From a virus, in IMG/VR virus record IMGVR_UViG_3300048588_000170, positions 1 to 32,864 of that record: a DNA stretch of 32,864 nucleotides; one strand, 5' to 3'. Positions 15,760 through 22,789 of this stretch are shown here, in pieces. The translations under genes and the position numbers were made by a program. Under the pieces are notes generated by a model. The model was given only the letters and a program-made list of their open reading frames with translations, had not been told where the DNA came from and did not search any database. Position 1 is the first letter of the stretch. Each line of letters begins with the position of its first letter.

Positions 15760-16303
15760 GGTTTCTTCGATGCTCCGGAAAATGCCGCCAGCGTGGCCAG
15801 CAGCGATTCAGCGTCGTCCTTCTTGTTCCGTCTCACGGGCTTGATGCCGAGGTAGGCCTGCACCATCAGGTTCAACGGCGGGCACTCGTCGCAGTACTTG
15901 TTCCAGGCCAACAGCCGGGGGATGTCCCACTCGTTCCAGATCTGCGCCCACGAATGGCCGGTTGTAGCGACCAGGTGAGCGCCGATATGGTCCCAGTCAA
16001 CCGGCCCTACGCTTTTCCCTTGCTGTCGCCCTCCGGGAAGGAGACGCCCATCAGGGCATCAATCACCGGCTTCGTGTTGCGCAGGTCGATCAACTCCCCG
16101 ACATCCGCCGGGGTGATCTCGGGGTAGTTGCGCTTGAGTGCTGCGTGCACGAGGTCGATGACCGCCGGGGCCATGTCCGCGATGTCCATGCCGCCCGCCT
16201 GAATGGCGGACAGCTTCGGGCCAAGCCGGATCACGTCGCCCAGCGACAGCGCGGGGATCACCCGCACATCGCCGCCAAAGTCGAACTCCACACCTGGGAA
16301 CAT
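15756..16303 (-). CDS. Tail assembly chaperone GT fusion made by -1 ribosomal frameshift
   Basis: Starting at the same ATG as the 98-residue G protein, a -1 slip at G GGA AAA (16013-16019) moves ribosomes into a frame open to 15756. The fusion has 182 residues. The extension reads WDHIGAHLVATTGHSWAQIW and later WNKYCDECPPLNLMVQAYLG, clearly protein-like and unexplained by any other gene. Its stop overlaps the tape measure start (ATGA). In lambda, G and GT bind the tape measure and recruit tail tube protein, and are never found in the virion. No ATG with a good ribosome site opens the T part, so frameshifting is the simplest way to make it. Confidence 0.82.
16007..16303 (-). CDS. Tail assembly chaperone G
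   Basis: A 98-residue protein just downstream of the major tail protein gene, in the place of lambda G. It is helical (MDIADMAPAVIDLVHAALKR) with the beginning FPGVEFDFGGDVRVIPALSL typical of phage tail chaperones. The zero-frame stop is TAG at 16007-16009, two codons after the slippery heptamer. It should be the abundant partner of the rarer GT product in tail tube polymerisation around the tape measure. Confidence 0.85.
   Translation of the reverse strand: MFPGVEFDFGGDVRVIPALSLGDVIRLGPKLSAIQAGGMDIADMAPAVIDLVHAALKRNYPEITPADVGELIDLRNTKPVIDALMGVSFPEGDSKGKA
16013..16019 (-). promoter_or_regulatory. -1 programmed frameshift slippery site (G GGA AAA)
   Basis: On the minus strand the heptamer GGGAAAA lies in the required X XXY YYZ phase relative to the G frame (AAG GGA AAA GCG TAG). 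Both tRNAs can re-pair after a one-base backward slip. Lambda uses the closely related GGGAAAG at the same place. The zero-frame stop two codons later limits read-through, so only slipped ribosomes reach the T region. Confidence 0.82.
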
Positions 16304-16306
16304 GCG

Positions 16307-17098
16307 TTACTCCGAGGTGCCGTAGGTCATGACGTTGCCGGCCGAATCCGCGAAGGCCTCAAAGTCGAACTCCGGGATATTGAAGTCGTCCTGCTTCGTG
16401 GCGATCGACAGCTTCGTGCTGATGCACTGGGGCAGGCTGATAATCAGGTTCTTGCCCTGGTACGGCAGCAGCAGGTCGCACCGGAACGCCGGGGCATACC
16501 CCATCGGCTGATTGATGATGGTGCTGTTGGTCGCCGTGGTGGACGTGGCGGTGTACTTGTAATCGATGAACACCGTGTTGCCCGTGTCGGCTGCGGCAAA
16601 CACGTACACGCCAGCCGAGACGGTGTACTGGCCGGTGGTCGGAGCCGAAGCCACCCGCACCATCGGCAGACCGCTGGAATTGCGCACGCCCAGGTCGGCA
16701 GACCAGGTGCCGGAGCTGGGGATCTGCACATGGGTCGCATCGGCTGCGGTTGAACTGACCGTCAGAGTGAACGGCGTGGCCGGAATCGCCTTGCCGACCG
16801 TGTCATAGATGTCGTTGACGATGCCGGCATTCAGCGTCTGGCCGAAGAAGATCGAGTTCCACATGCGCCCGGAGATCTGCGCGGCCTTCGCCTTGCCGCT
16901 GACCTTGCCCTTGCCACGACCGACCGCAATCGGAAACTGGTTCGAGCCGTGCAGCATCTTGTTCTCGAAGCTGATGTCGAGCGACACGTCCTGCAATGCG
17001 CCGAACTGCACCGGGGTCGGGTTGCTGATCGCCGTGCCAGACGAATCAGAAAGCGGCGTGCCCCAGAGAATGCCGGCACCAAAACTGTATTGCGCCAT
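16307..17098 (-). CDS. Major tail tube protein
   Basis: A 263-residue, beta-rich protein directly upstream of G/GT, the position of lambda V. It begins MAQYSFGAGILWGTPLSD and ends in an acidic stretch (DFNIPEFDFEAFADSAGNV). The middle has an Ig-like run (PFTLTVSSTAADATHVQIP; VFIDYKYTATSTT). The ATG at 17098 has AAGGAG eight bases upstream, a strong start. The same frame is open further to an ATG at 17197, with GAGG seven to eight bases upstream, adding 33 residues that begin MTTFDQTDVTFDSTVYTWDG. The shorter form is preferred for its ribosome site. Confidence 0.84.
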   Translation of the reverse strand: MAQYSFGAGILWGTPLSDSSGTAISNPTPVQFGALQDVSLDISFENKMLHGSNQFPIAVGRGKGKVSGKAKAAQISGRMWNSIFFGQTLNAGIVNDIYDTVGKAIPATPFTLTVSSTAADATHVQIPSSGTWSADLGVRNSSGLPMVRVASAPTTGQYTVSAGVYVFAAADTGNTVFIDYKYTATSTTATNSTIINQPMGYAPAFRCDLLLPYQGKNLIISLPQCISTKLSIATKQDDFNIPEFDFEAFADSAGNVMTYGTSE

Positions 17099-17207
17099 GT
17101 GTAGTACTCCTTCCTCGATGATTGGCGGGGGGCCGTAGCCGTCCCAGGTGTAAACGGTAGAGTCGAAAGTAACGTCGGTTTGGTCGAAGGTCGTCATTTA
17201 CCGGCCC

Positions 17208-17633
17208 TCACGCCTGCACCGCGAGGGTGCTGGCAGGTGTCATGTAGCGGACGACATAGCGCAGCTCCACGGCCAGCGCGGTCTGGTCGGCCTGCTCAAA
17301 GTCAAACTTGGTGGACGCCTCGATGATCCGCGCGCAACGGCCGCCCAGCGTCTGATTGGCCATCAGCGCAGCGTGCACGGCCTCGATGACCGGGTCTGAT
17401 ACCTGATCGGGTATCGCGCCCCTGCTGATCACCGTGAGCGTCACGGTCAGATCGCGAACCGACAGCCCAGGGGCTGCACCGCGCAGCTCCACGGACTCAT
17501 CTTCCGGTCGGATCACGAGCACCACGCCTTCAGCCCGCGTGACCGGAGCCTCGCGGGACCGGTACGCCGTCGCGCCGGCAACGCCATCCAGCAGAGTCTT
17601 GATCTGCGCAAGGATGGATTCCCGAATCGTCAT
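17208..17633 (-). CDS. Tail terminator, gpU-like
   Basis: A 141-residue protein. The N-terminal helix (MTIRESILAQIKTLLDGV), the stretch EGVVLVIRPEDESVEL and VRDLTVTLTVISRGAI, and the C-terminal FEQADQTALAVELRYVVRY fit phage minor tail U/tail terminator proteins, which cap the tail tube and join it to the head. The start shares ATGA with the FII-like gene upstream. The lambda order FII-Z-U-V is kept except that no Z gene lies between FII and U here. Confidence 0.78.
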   Translation of the reverse strand: MTIRESILAQIKTLLDGVAGATAYRSREAPVTRAEGVVLVIRPEDESVELRGAAPGLSVRDLTVTLTVISRGAIPDQVSDPVIEAVHAALMANQTLGGRCARIIEASTKFDFEQADQTALAVELRYVVRYMTPASTLAVQA

Positions 17634-17902
17634 GCCTGCAAGGTCGCCGTGCTGAATACGCCATCGTCAATGGCTATGACCTGCTGCACCGTGAAGGCTC
17701 GCCCGTCCACTGTGATCGAGTCGCCGTACTTCAGGCCCGGCAGGCTGGTCGTGACGAACTGCATCAGGTAGTCCGTGGTCTGCGCACCACCGGCGAACAG
17801 CTCACGGTCGGCCGCATCCAGAACGACCGTGGCCACGACTGCGCCATAGACGCAGACAACGCCGAAGTCGTCGAGGAATACGTCCAGCGGCTCGGTGAGC
17901 AT
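17630..17902 (-). CDS. Head-tail joining protein, FII-like
   Basis: A 90-residue protein with the compact beta fold expected of lambda FII-type connectors. LDVFLDDFGV near the start, VVLDAADRELFAGG in the middle and the closing KYGDSITVDGRAFTVQQVIA resemble the small prophage family once labelled 'ATP-binding sugar transporter'. It should sit on the portal complex and offer a surface for tail docking. Its stop overlaps the tail terminator start (ATGA). Confidence 0.76.
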   Translation of the reverse strand: MLTEPLDVFLDDFGVVCVYGAVVATVVLDAADRELFAGGAQTTDYLMQFVTTSLPGLKYGDSITVDGRAFTVQQVIAIDDGVFSTATLQA

Positions 17903-17905
17903 CGG

Positions 17906-18280
17906 TTATGAGGCGTATTTGGCCGTCGCGTGCATCGATGCGCTGGCAATCGCCGGGCCTGTGACGATTGTCCCCACGTACCGGACATAAGCCTTTGTGA
18001 CGGCCTTGCGCGGGACGGTGATCTTCTGGATCCCGGCGCCTGTCGCGGCCGTGAACGTCGCGCCGGTGATGTCGGCTGCGCCCGTGCCGCCTGCATCGTC
18101 GCATTCCTGGATCTTGCCGGTAATCGAACCGGTCAGCGCCCCGAGATGCTGGGTAAACAGCAAATCACCCTCGATGCCGGTGACCGCCACACCCGTGCCG
18201 GTGGCGGCGGCGGTGTTGGCCGCGCTGGCCGGGGCAAGCAGGACAACGGCGGTACAGGCCTGTGCTTGGTTATTCCGCAT
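17906..18280 (-). CDS. Unknown Ala/Gly/Thr-rich structural protein (decoration-like)
   Basis: A 124-residue protein, strongly enriched in Ala, Gly and Thr (ANTAAATGTGVAVTGIEGDL), with beta character throughout and a likely folded end (VTKAYVRYVGTIVTGPAIAS). It lies between the capsid gene and the head-tail connectors, where lambda-like phages encode decoration or connector proteins. A head decoration or structural role is inferred from position and composition only. It overlaps the upstream small gene by 11 bases. Confidence 0.66.
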   Translation of the reverse strand: MRNNQAQACTAVVLLAPASAANTAAATGTGVAVTGIEGDLLFTQHLGALTGSITGKIQECDDAGGTGAADITGATFTAATGAGIQKITVPRKAVTKAYVRYVGTIVTGPAIASASMHATAKYAS

Positions 18281-18488
18281 TTGAGTCTCCCCTGGCGCGA
18301 GCTACCCGCTGCGCCGGCTTCGGTTGTTCATCTTCCGGCGTTGCGCGCCGGGCCTTGTTCGCGGTGATGAGTTCGACCGCAAGGCTGGAATCCTCATCAA
18401 GGACTGTTCCGGCCTTTATGACGGTGGTCTGCCCTTCACCTGTTCGCTTGATGTAGGACAGCAGCACCCTGATCCGTATGGTCTTCAT
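18270..18488 (-). CDS. Small unknown protein (72 aa) after the capsid gene
   Basis: The start at 18488 (MKTIRIRVLLSYIKRTGEG) has GAGG a few bases upstream; a reading from 18503 would put coding sequence in the U-tract of the preceding terminator. The N-terminal half is beta-like (VIKAGTVLDEDSSLAVEL) and the C-terminal half is charged and probably disordered (DEQPKPAQRVARARGDSNAE). Similar small genes are common after siphophage capsid genes and their function is unknown. Confidence 0.68.
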   Translation of the reverse strand: MKTIRIRVLLSYIKRTGEGQTTVIKAGTVLDEDSSLAVELITANKARRATPEDEQPKPAQRVARARGDSNAE

Positions 18489-18501
18489 TGATACCTCGGG
18501 C

Positions 18502-18538
18502 AAAAAAATGGGGCCGGCGGCGATGAGCTACCGGCCCC
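18502..18538 (-). terminator. Intrinsic terminator downstream of the capsid gene
   Basis: Minus-strand reading gives GGGGCCGG (18538-18531), a 13-base loop and CCGGCCCC (18517-18510), then A and seven T. The eight-base-pair GC stem with a U7 tract is a textbook rho-independent terminator. It lies in the 65-base gap between the capsid stop and the next start, inside the late operon, so it should reduce expression of downstream genes unless transcription is antiterminated. Confidence 0.85.
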
Positions 18539-18553
18539 GAGGGTCTCAGGGGA

Positions 18554-20632
18554 TCAAGTGATCGACGTTGCCAGGCTGAACGCGGCACCGTAGCGGAGCG
18601 CCACGTCGATGCTGGTGATGGCGCGGATGCCGATGATGCCGGCCTGGAAGTTGGCATACGGGTTCACGTCAACCTGCAGCACACCCCACTCGCCCACGAT
18701 CACCTGCGACCAGTCACCGAACAGCATGTTGGCCGTCGGGAGCTGCAGGGACGACATGGCCTGGAAACCGGCCATCGTGCCGTCCCAGACGTTGCCGGCC
18801 CACAGCGGCGTGTCGGTGTTGCTGAACCGGGCGCGCTGCATCATCAGCGCCGCGACGGCAGGCGTGGTGACGTAACCACCAGCCGCCGGCATGACGTTGG
18901 CTGCAGCGACATCAGTCTGGAACTCCAGCACGCCCGCGTAGGCGAGCGAGGTGCCCGTGACTGAGCCGACGCCGGAAGTCCCGATGATGCCCTGCGGCTG
19001 ACCGCTGCCACCCGAACCCGAGATCACGCCGCTGTCAACCGCCGTTGCGGTAACGGCCGCGAGATCAGCGGTAACCAGCCCCTCAGCACCCGGAGACGAC
19101 TGCAGCAGAAGCTGCCGGCTGATCTCGGTGTAGGCGCCGACCGACTTCGGCGAAAGCGCGACCTGTTGGAAGGTCTGCGCCGACTCGGTGATGGTCGAGG
19201 CTTCGTTGGCGAGCCAGACCGCAGTTGCAGCACCACTCTGGCGCGGGATCGTCACATTGCCCTGCAAACCGGGCAGGCGACGGGCGCCCATGCGATATGC
19301 GACCGACCGATTCCGCAGGATGTCGATGAAGCCGACGTTTACGGTATCGACCAGGTAGCCACCGGCACCAGCACTTGCGGCCGTCAGGTCGCGAGACAGG
19401 CGCGACACCGGCACTTCGACCGGACGGGTCATCACATCGTAGGGGATGAAGAACGTGTTGGGGTCGGCCATCTTCTGCAGGCGCTTGGCGATCTCGCGGG
19501 TACACTCCAGCTCGAAGCCAGCCTGCGTCCAGTTCTTGTCGGCCGCAGCCTGCACAGCCCGGAACAGGCTGAACTGACGAACCTCACGCGGCGACAGGCC
19601 GAGATCGGTGACGGGCTTGGCGTTGACCTGCCGCTGCTCGACGATCTTGAGCAAATCCTCGGCGACTTCATCGATGCTCTGGCCAGTGCCGACCCAGTGC
19701 AAACGGACGCTTTCGTCGATCTTGTTGGCGCGACAGAGCTTCTCGATGGCACTGATGCGCTGTTTCTCGAACTCGCTGCCGGCACGTGACTGCTCACCCG
19801 CTACGATGCGGGTATCTTCGGCGCTTACGCCCGCCGAGGCATTGGTTACTTCAGGCATGGTCGTGGTCTCCTCGGCGATTTCCGCCAGTTGTTTACGTCG
19901 TGTGAGCCAGGGCGCGGTATGCGCCTCAGCGGTTTTGGTTTCTGTCGTGGATACAGCCGCGGGCTGCGCCTGCGTTGGCGCGCCTTCCGCCTCGCGGCCG
20001 ACACCGACGGTCGGATCAGCAGGGACGGTGACGAGGCTGTTTTCGTAGGGTTCCCAGTCCATCACGCGGAAAACTGGTGTTTTGTCGGCCGCCCGCTCAA
20101 TCGGCTGCCCGTGCGCCTCATCGAGCGCACGCAGGAACGCGGCCCGGTCATGCGTGCCGGTCTCCGCGAAACGCCGCATGACGCTGCGGAACTGGCGGCA
20201 GTCGTGCTCGATGTGAAGCTCGGCGCCGTCCTTCTTCGTCGTGACCTCAACGATCTTGTGGATGATGTAGCCGACAGATGCTTTGGTCAGGACACCGGAC
20301 TTGACCAGCGCGATGGTGTCGCGGCCGTCCTGCGTGGCCGCCGTGAGGCGCACGGTGCCGCGCACCTTGCCATCCTCAGCGACGACCGAACCGCCGACAT
20401 GCACGCCGCGCAGTTGGTTCCAGTCATGGTTGAAGAGCACTGGCGCGTCATCGTTCAGCCGGTCCAGGCGCACCGATCCCGGCTTGCAGTCCAGCACCTC
20501 GATCCCGAACCAGCGTTCATAGGGCTGCTCGGACGCGAAGGCCATGTCGACAAGGCGGTCGCCATCCTCTGAATCAGCATCTGTCGCCCGCGCCTCGATC
20601 TTCGCGAACCGGTTTAGCGTGAGTTGCTTCAT
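18554..20632 (-). CDS. Prohead protease - major capsid protein fusion (HK97 type)
   Basis: A 692-residue fusion. Residues 1-210 are the S78-type prohead protease: NHDWN supplies His69 and LTKASVGY supplies Ser119. The family's C-terminal phrase appears as WEPYENSLVTVPADP (193-207), after an insert of roughly 55 residues following the serine. A polar linker (210-258) precedes Met259, from which a delta-like helical region and an HK97-fold capsid protein run to the end (GGYLVDTVNVGFIDILRNRS; VWLANEASTITESAQTF). GAGGAG lies nine bases before Met259 (19858), so a separate 434-residue capsid protein may be made. It overlaps the portal stop and is bracketed by two terminators. Confidence 0.92.
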   Translation of the reverse strand: MKQLTLNRFAKIEARATDADSEDGDRLVDMAFASEQPYERWFGIEVLDCKPGSVRLDRLNDDAPVLFNHDWNQLRGVHVGGSVVAEDGKVRGTVRLTAATQDGRDTIALVKSGVLTKASVGYIIHKIVEVTTKKDGAELHIEHDCRQFRSVMRRFAETGTHDRAAFLRALDEAHGQPIERAADKTPVFRVMDWEPYENSLVTVPADPTVGVGREAEGAPTQAQPAAVSTTETKTAEAHTAPWLTRRKQLAEIAEETTTMPEVTNASAGVSAEDTRIVAGEQSRAGSEFEKQRISAIEKLCRANKIDESVRLHWVGTGQSIDEVAEDLLKIVEQRQVNAKPVTDLGLSPREVRQFSLFRAVQAAADKNWTQAGFELECTREIAKRLQKMADPNTFFIPYDVMTRPVEVPVSRLSRDLTAASAGAGGYLVDTVNVGFIDILRNRSVAYRMGARRLPGLQGNVTIPRQSGAATAVWLANEASTITESAQTFQQVALSPKSVGAYTEISRQLLLQSSPGAEGLVTADLAAVTATAVDSGVISGSGGSGQPQGIIGTSGVGSVTGTSLAYAGVLEFQTDVAAANVMPAAGGYVTTPAVAALMMQRARFSNTDTPLWAGNVWDGTMAGFQAMSSLQLPTANMLFGDWSQVIVGEWGVLQVDVNPYANFQAGIIGIRAITSIDVALRYGAAFSLATSIT
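19856..19872 (-). promoter_or_regulatory. Internal ribosome binding site and start for free capsid protein
   Basis: On the minus strand GAGGAG is followed by nine bases and the ATG of codon 259, MPEVTN. The start lies exactly between the protease part and the capsid part. An independent start would supply capsid subunits in excess of protease, as lambda does with C/Nu3. The SD spacing is slightly long, so the evidence is suggestive. Confidence 0.45.
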
Positions 20633-22254
20633 GGGTTCCTCACAAAAGAAAAAACCCGCTTTTGCGGGTTCTGGGCTTGTGCGTCTGTGTCGTCCGCCTC
20701 GTCGGGCGGGTCATCGTCTGGCGGGGGCGGCGGTGGGTCTTCCTTCGCGTACATCTCCGGACTGGTCTCAAACACCAGCCCGAGGCCGTCCATCATTTCC
20801 AGTTCGTCGGCCCGCTCGGTCATCACGTCTTCGATGTCCTGGCCGCCCGCCGTCTCAGCGATCACCTGGCTCACGGTCTTGAAGCCGGCAGTGACGGCTT
20901 CACGATAGGCGGTGACCTCCTTCGTCGGATCAACCCACGACCAGCCGCGCGGCTTGAACCGCACCTGCTCGTACTTCTCGATGTTCATCGCGTACCCGGC
21001 CGGGGTGATGCCGGGGATCGCCTTCGACAGCGCCGCGGCCTGCATCCACTGGCGATGCAGCGGCTCACGGAATGAGCGGATCCACCAAAGCTGCAGCGCC
21101 CGCCAGCAGTCGCGGTCATCCAGCAAGGCCAGCCGCGAAGAGCTGTAGTTGCTCTGCGAGTAGTCGCGCGACAGTGATTCGTATGACACGTCAGAGCCGG
21201 CAGCAACCTCCCGCAACATGTAGCGCATGAAGGCATCCATCGCCGCATTCGGGCGATTGGGCGCGATCATCTGGAACTTCTCGCCGGGTCGCAGGCGCAG
21301 ATTGATGCCAGGCTCGATCTCGTTCTGGTAGGTGCCATCGTCCTGGAGCTCGTCGCCGGCTCCGGTCGTGTCTTCAGACTCGGTGACGCCGAGGTAATTG
21401 GCAGCCCCGCGCGCGGCGATGATCTCGGCCTCGCTGTAGCCGTCCATGTCGTTCAGCTTGCGGGCAACGGCGTGCAGCCATGGCTCTCCGCGGGTCTGCG
21501 GCCAGCGCGTCACGACGCGAACATGGAACATGTCGGCGGCCGGGACACGGATGATCTGCTCCGGGCCGACATCCCGCAGCCAGCGCACCTCGTTCGGGTG
21601 GCGGGATCGGACGTAATAGGCCACCGGGCGATAGAATTCGTCCATCTCCACGCCCATGCGCACGCTCGCATTGGCCACGGATGGGCTCTCGTATTCCTCG
21701 GCGATACGCTCCGCCTCGATCAGTTCCAGCGCGAGCGGGATACCCGATCCGCCGAAGGGCCGACGGTGGATCCGGATGAAGGCCTCGCCGGTCTCGAACA
21801 CTTGGGCCATGGCTGCCCGCTCGAGGTCAGCAAAGTGCAGCGTCCCGCCCGTGTGGCAGTAGTCCGCGCGCGACCAGGCCCGCCACGCGGTTTCGATTGC
21901 CGTATTGACGCCCTGGTGCATGGCGCTGCGCGTGTTCTGCACCTTCGCCTGCAGGCCGATGCCGGTCCCGATCACGTTGTTGACGATCAGGGTCCGGGCG
22001 CGGCGGCCATAACCGGCATCTCGCACCAACTGCCGCGACCGGGCACGCAGCAAGCGCAGGCTGGTCACCAGCTCTGAATCTGCTGATCCGTTCGATGTCG
22101 TCCAATCCGCGGTCAGCCGGGACTGACGCGCGGCTGCGTACATGCGGCTGTTTCCGCGCGGTTCGGTGTGCTTGTGCTCCGCTGGCGTGCTTTTCCGCGC
22201 GGGAGTGCTCAGGACTGCTTGGCCGAGCGGCGTCTCATACCAGGGTTTATCCAC
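20629..22254 (-). CDS. Portal protein, lambda gpB family
   Basis: A 541-residue lambda-type portal. Supporting stretches are RRARTLIVNNVIGTGIGLQA (about 84-103), GVEMDEFYRPVAYYVRSRHP, RVPAADMFHVRV, YLGVTESED and YESLSRDYSQSNYSSSRLAL. Portals form the dodecameric vertex through which DNA is packed and leaves. It follows the gpW-like gene (8-base overlap). The C-terminus (QNPQKRVFSFVRNP) is encoded by DNA that also forms an intrinsic terminator hairpin, and the stop overlaps the protease-capsid start (ATGA). Confidence 0.95.
   Translation of the reverse strand: MDKPWYETPLGQAVLSTPARKSTPAEHKHTEPRGNSRMYAAARQSRLTADWTTSNGSADSELVTSLRLLRARSRQLVRDAGYGRRARTLIVNNVIGTGIGLQAKVQNTRSAMHQGVNTAIETAWRAWSRADYCHTGGTLHFADLERAAMAQVFETGEAFIRIHRRPFGGSGIPLALELIEAERIAEEYESPSVANASVRMGVEMDEFYRPVAYYVRSRHPNEVRWLRDVGPEQIIRVPAADMFHVRVVTRWPQTRGEPWLHAVARKLNDMDGYSEAEIIAARGAANYLGVTESEDTTGAGDELQDDGTYQNEIEPGINLRLRPGEKFQMIAPNRPNAAMDAFMRYMLREVAAGSDVSYESLSRDYSQSNYSSSRLALLDDRDCWRALQLWWIRSFREPLHRQWMQAAALSKAIPGITPAGYAMNIEKYEQVRFKPRGWSWVDPTKEVTAYREAVTAGFKTVSQVIAETAGGQDIEDVMTERADELEMMDGLGLVFETSPEMYAKEDPPPPPPDDDPPDEADDTDAQAQNPQKRVFSFVRNP
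20648..20670 (-). terminator. Intrinsic terminator inside the 3' end of the portal gene
   Basis: Minus-strand reading gives AACCCGC (20670-20664), loop AAAA and GCGGGTT (20659-20653), then further T, C and TTTT. It is a compact seven-base-pair stem with a U-rich tail, all inside codons for the last portal residues and about 20 bases before the protease-capsid ATG. Together with the terminator at 18502-18538 it brackets the capsid gene. Confidence 0.72.
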
Positions 22255-22789
22255 GGCTGAACCTCACATAACTGCGCCGGCTGTCGGGTCGCCCTGCCGC
22301 GCCTTCCTCGGCTTGGCACTCGAACTTCAGCCGCGCCCGCTCGGCCAGCAGGTCGCTGCGGTCCCATCGGTCGAGTGAGCGACCACCAATCTGGTATCGG
22401 GCCGCGGTCAGATTGTTGGCGTTCAGCAAGTAGGCTTCAATTGCATCCAGCATCTGCCGGGCAATCGAACGAGACTCGCGGGCGCCAGCGGCACTGAAGT
22501 CCGGCTGAACCTGCACTTCGCCGGATGCGGCCAGGAATCGCGTGCTGCCACTGGTGACGTATGCCTGCCAGCCATAGCGGCCCGCCGCAATGCTGGCGGT
22601 GGCGGCAGCTGCTTTGGTGATGACGAACGACGACCCGCTGGCAACAATGTCCGCACCGCTGACGGAAAACGACGAGGCGGCGTTCTTGAAGTGATAGGCC
22701 AGCGTCCACGTCACGGCCGGATAACCGGCGAACTCGCGCGTCCACGTCCACGTGTTGCCTGCGCCAAGTTCAAGCGGTTCGGTGTTCAT
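22247..22789 (-). CDS. Unknown head protein in gpW position
   Basis: A 180-residue protein between terminase and portal, where lambda encodes the head-completion protein gpW. Residues 1-95 look like a beta domain (TWTREFAGYPAVTWTLAYHF; YGWQAYVTSGSTRFLAASGE). The C-terminal part (about 105-180) is helical, with LDAIEAYLLNANNL, a short hairpin (YQIGGRSLDRWD) and LLAERARLKFECQAEE. That order, helix, hairpin, helix, is similar to gpW. A connector role is therefore plausible but not proven. ATGA overlap with terminase. Confidence 0.72.
   Translation of the reverse strand: MNTEPLELGAGNTWTWTREFAGYPAVTWTLAYHFKNAASSFSVSGADIVASGSSFVITKAAAATASIAAGRYGWQAYVTSGSTRFLAASGEVQVQPDFSAAGARESRSIARQMLDAIEAYLLNANNLTAARYQIGGRSLDRWDRSDLLAERARLKFECQAEEGAAGRPDSRRSYVRFSRG

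Noticed and set aside
19889-20572. Plus-strand open frame of 227 codons opposite the protease-capsid gene
   Set aside because: No family likeness, poor start context and full overlap with clear protease motifs on the other strand.
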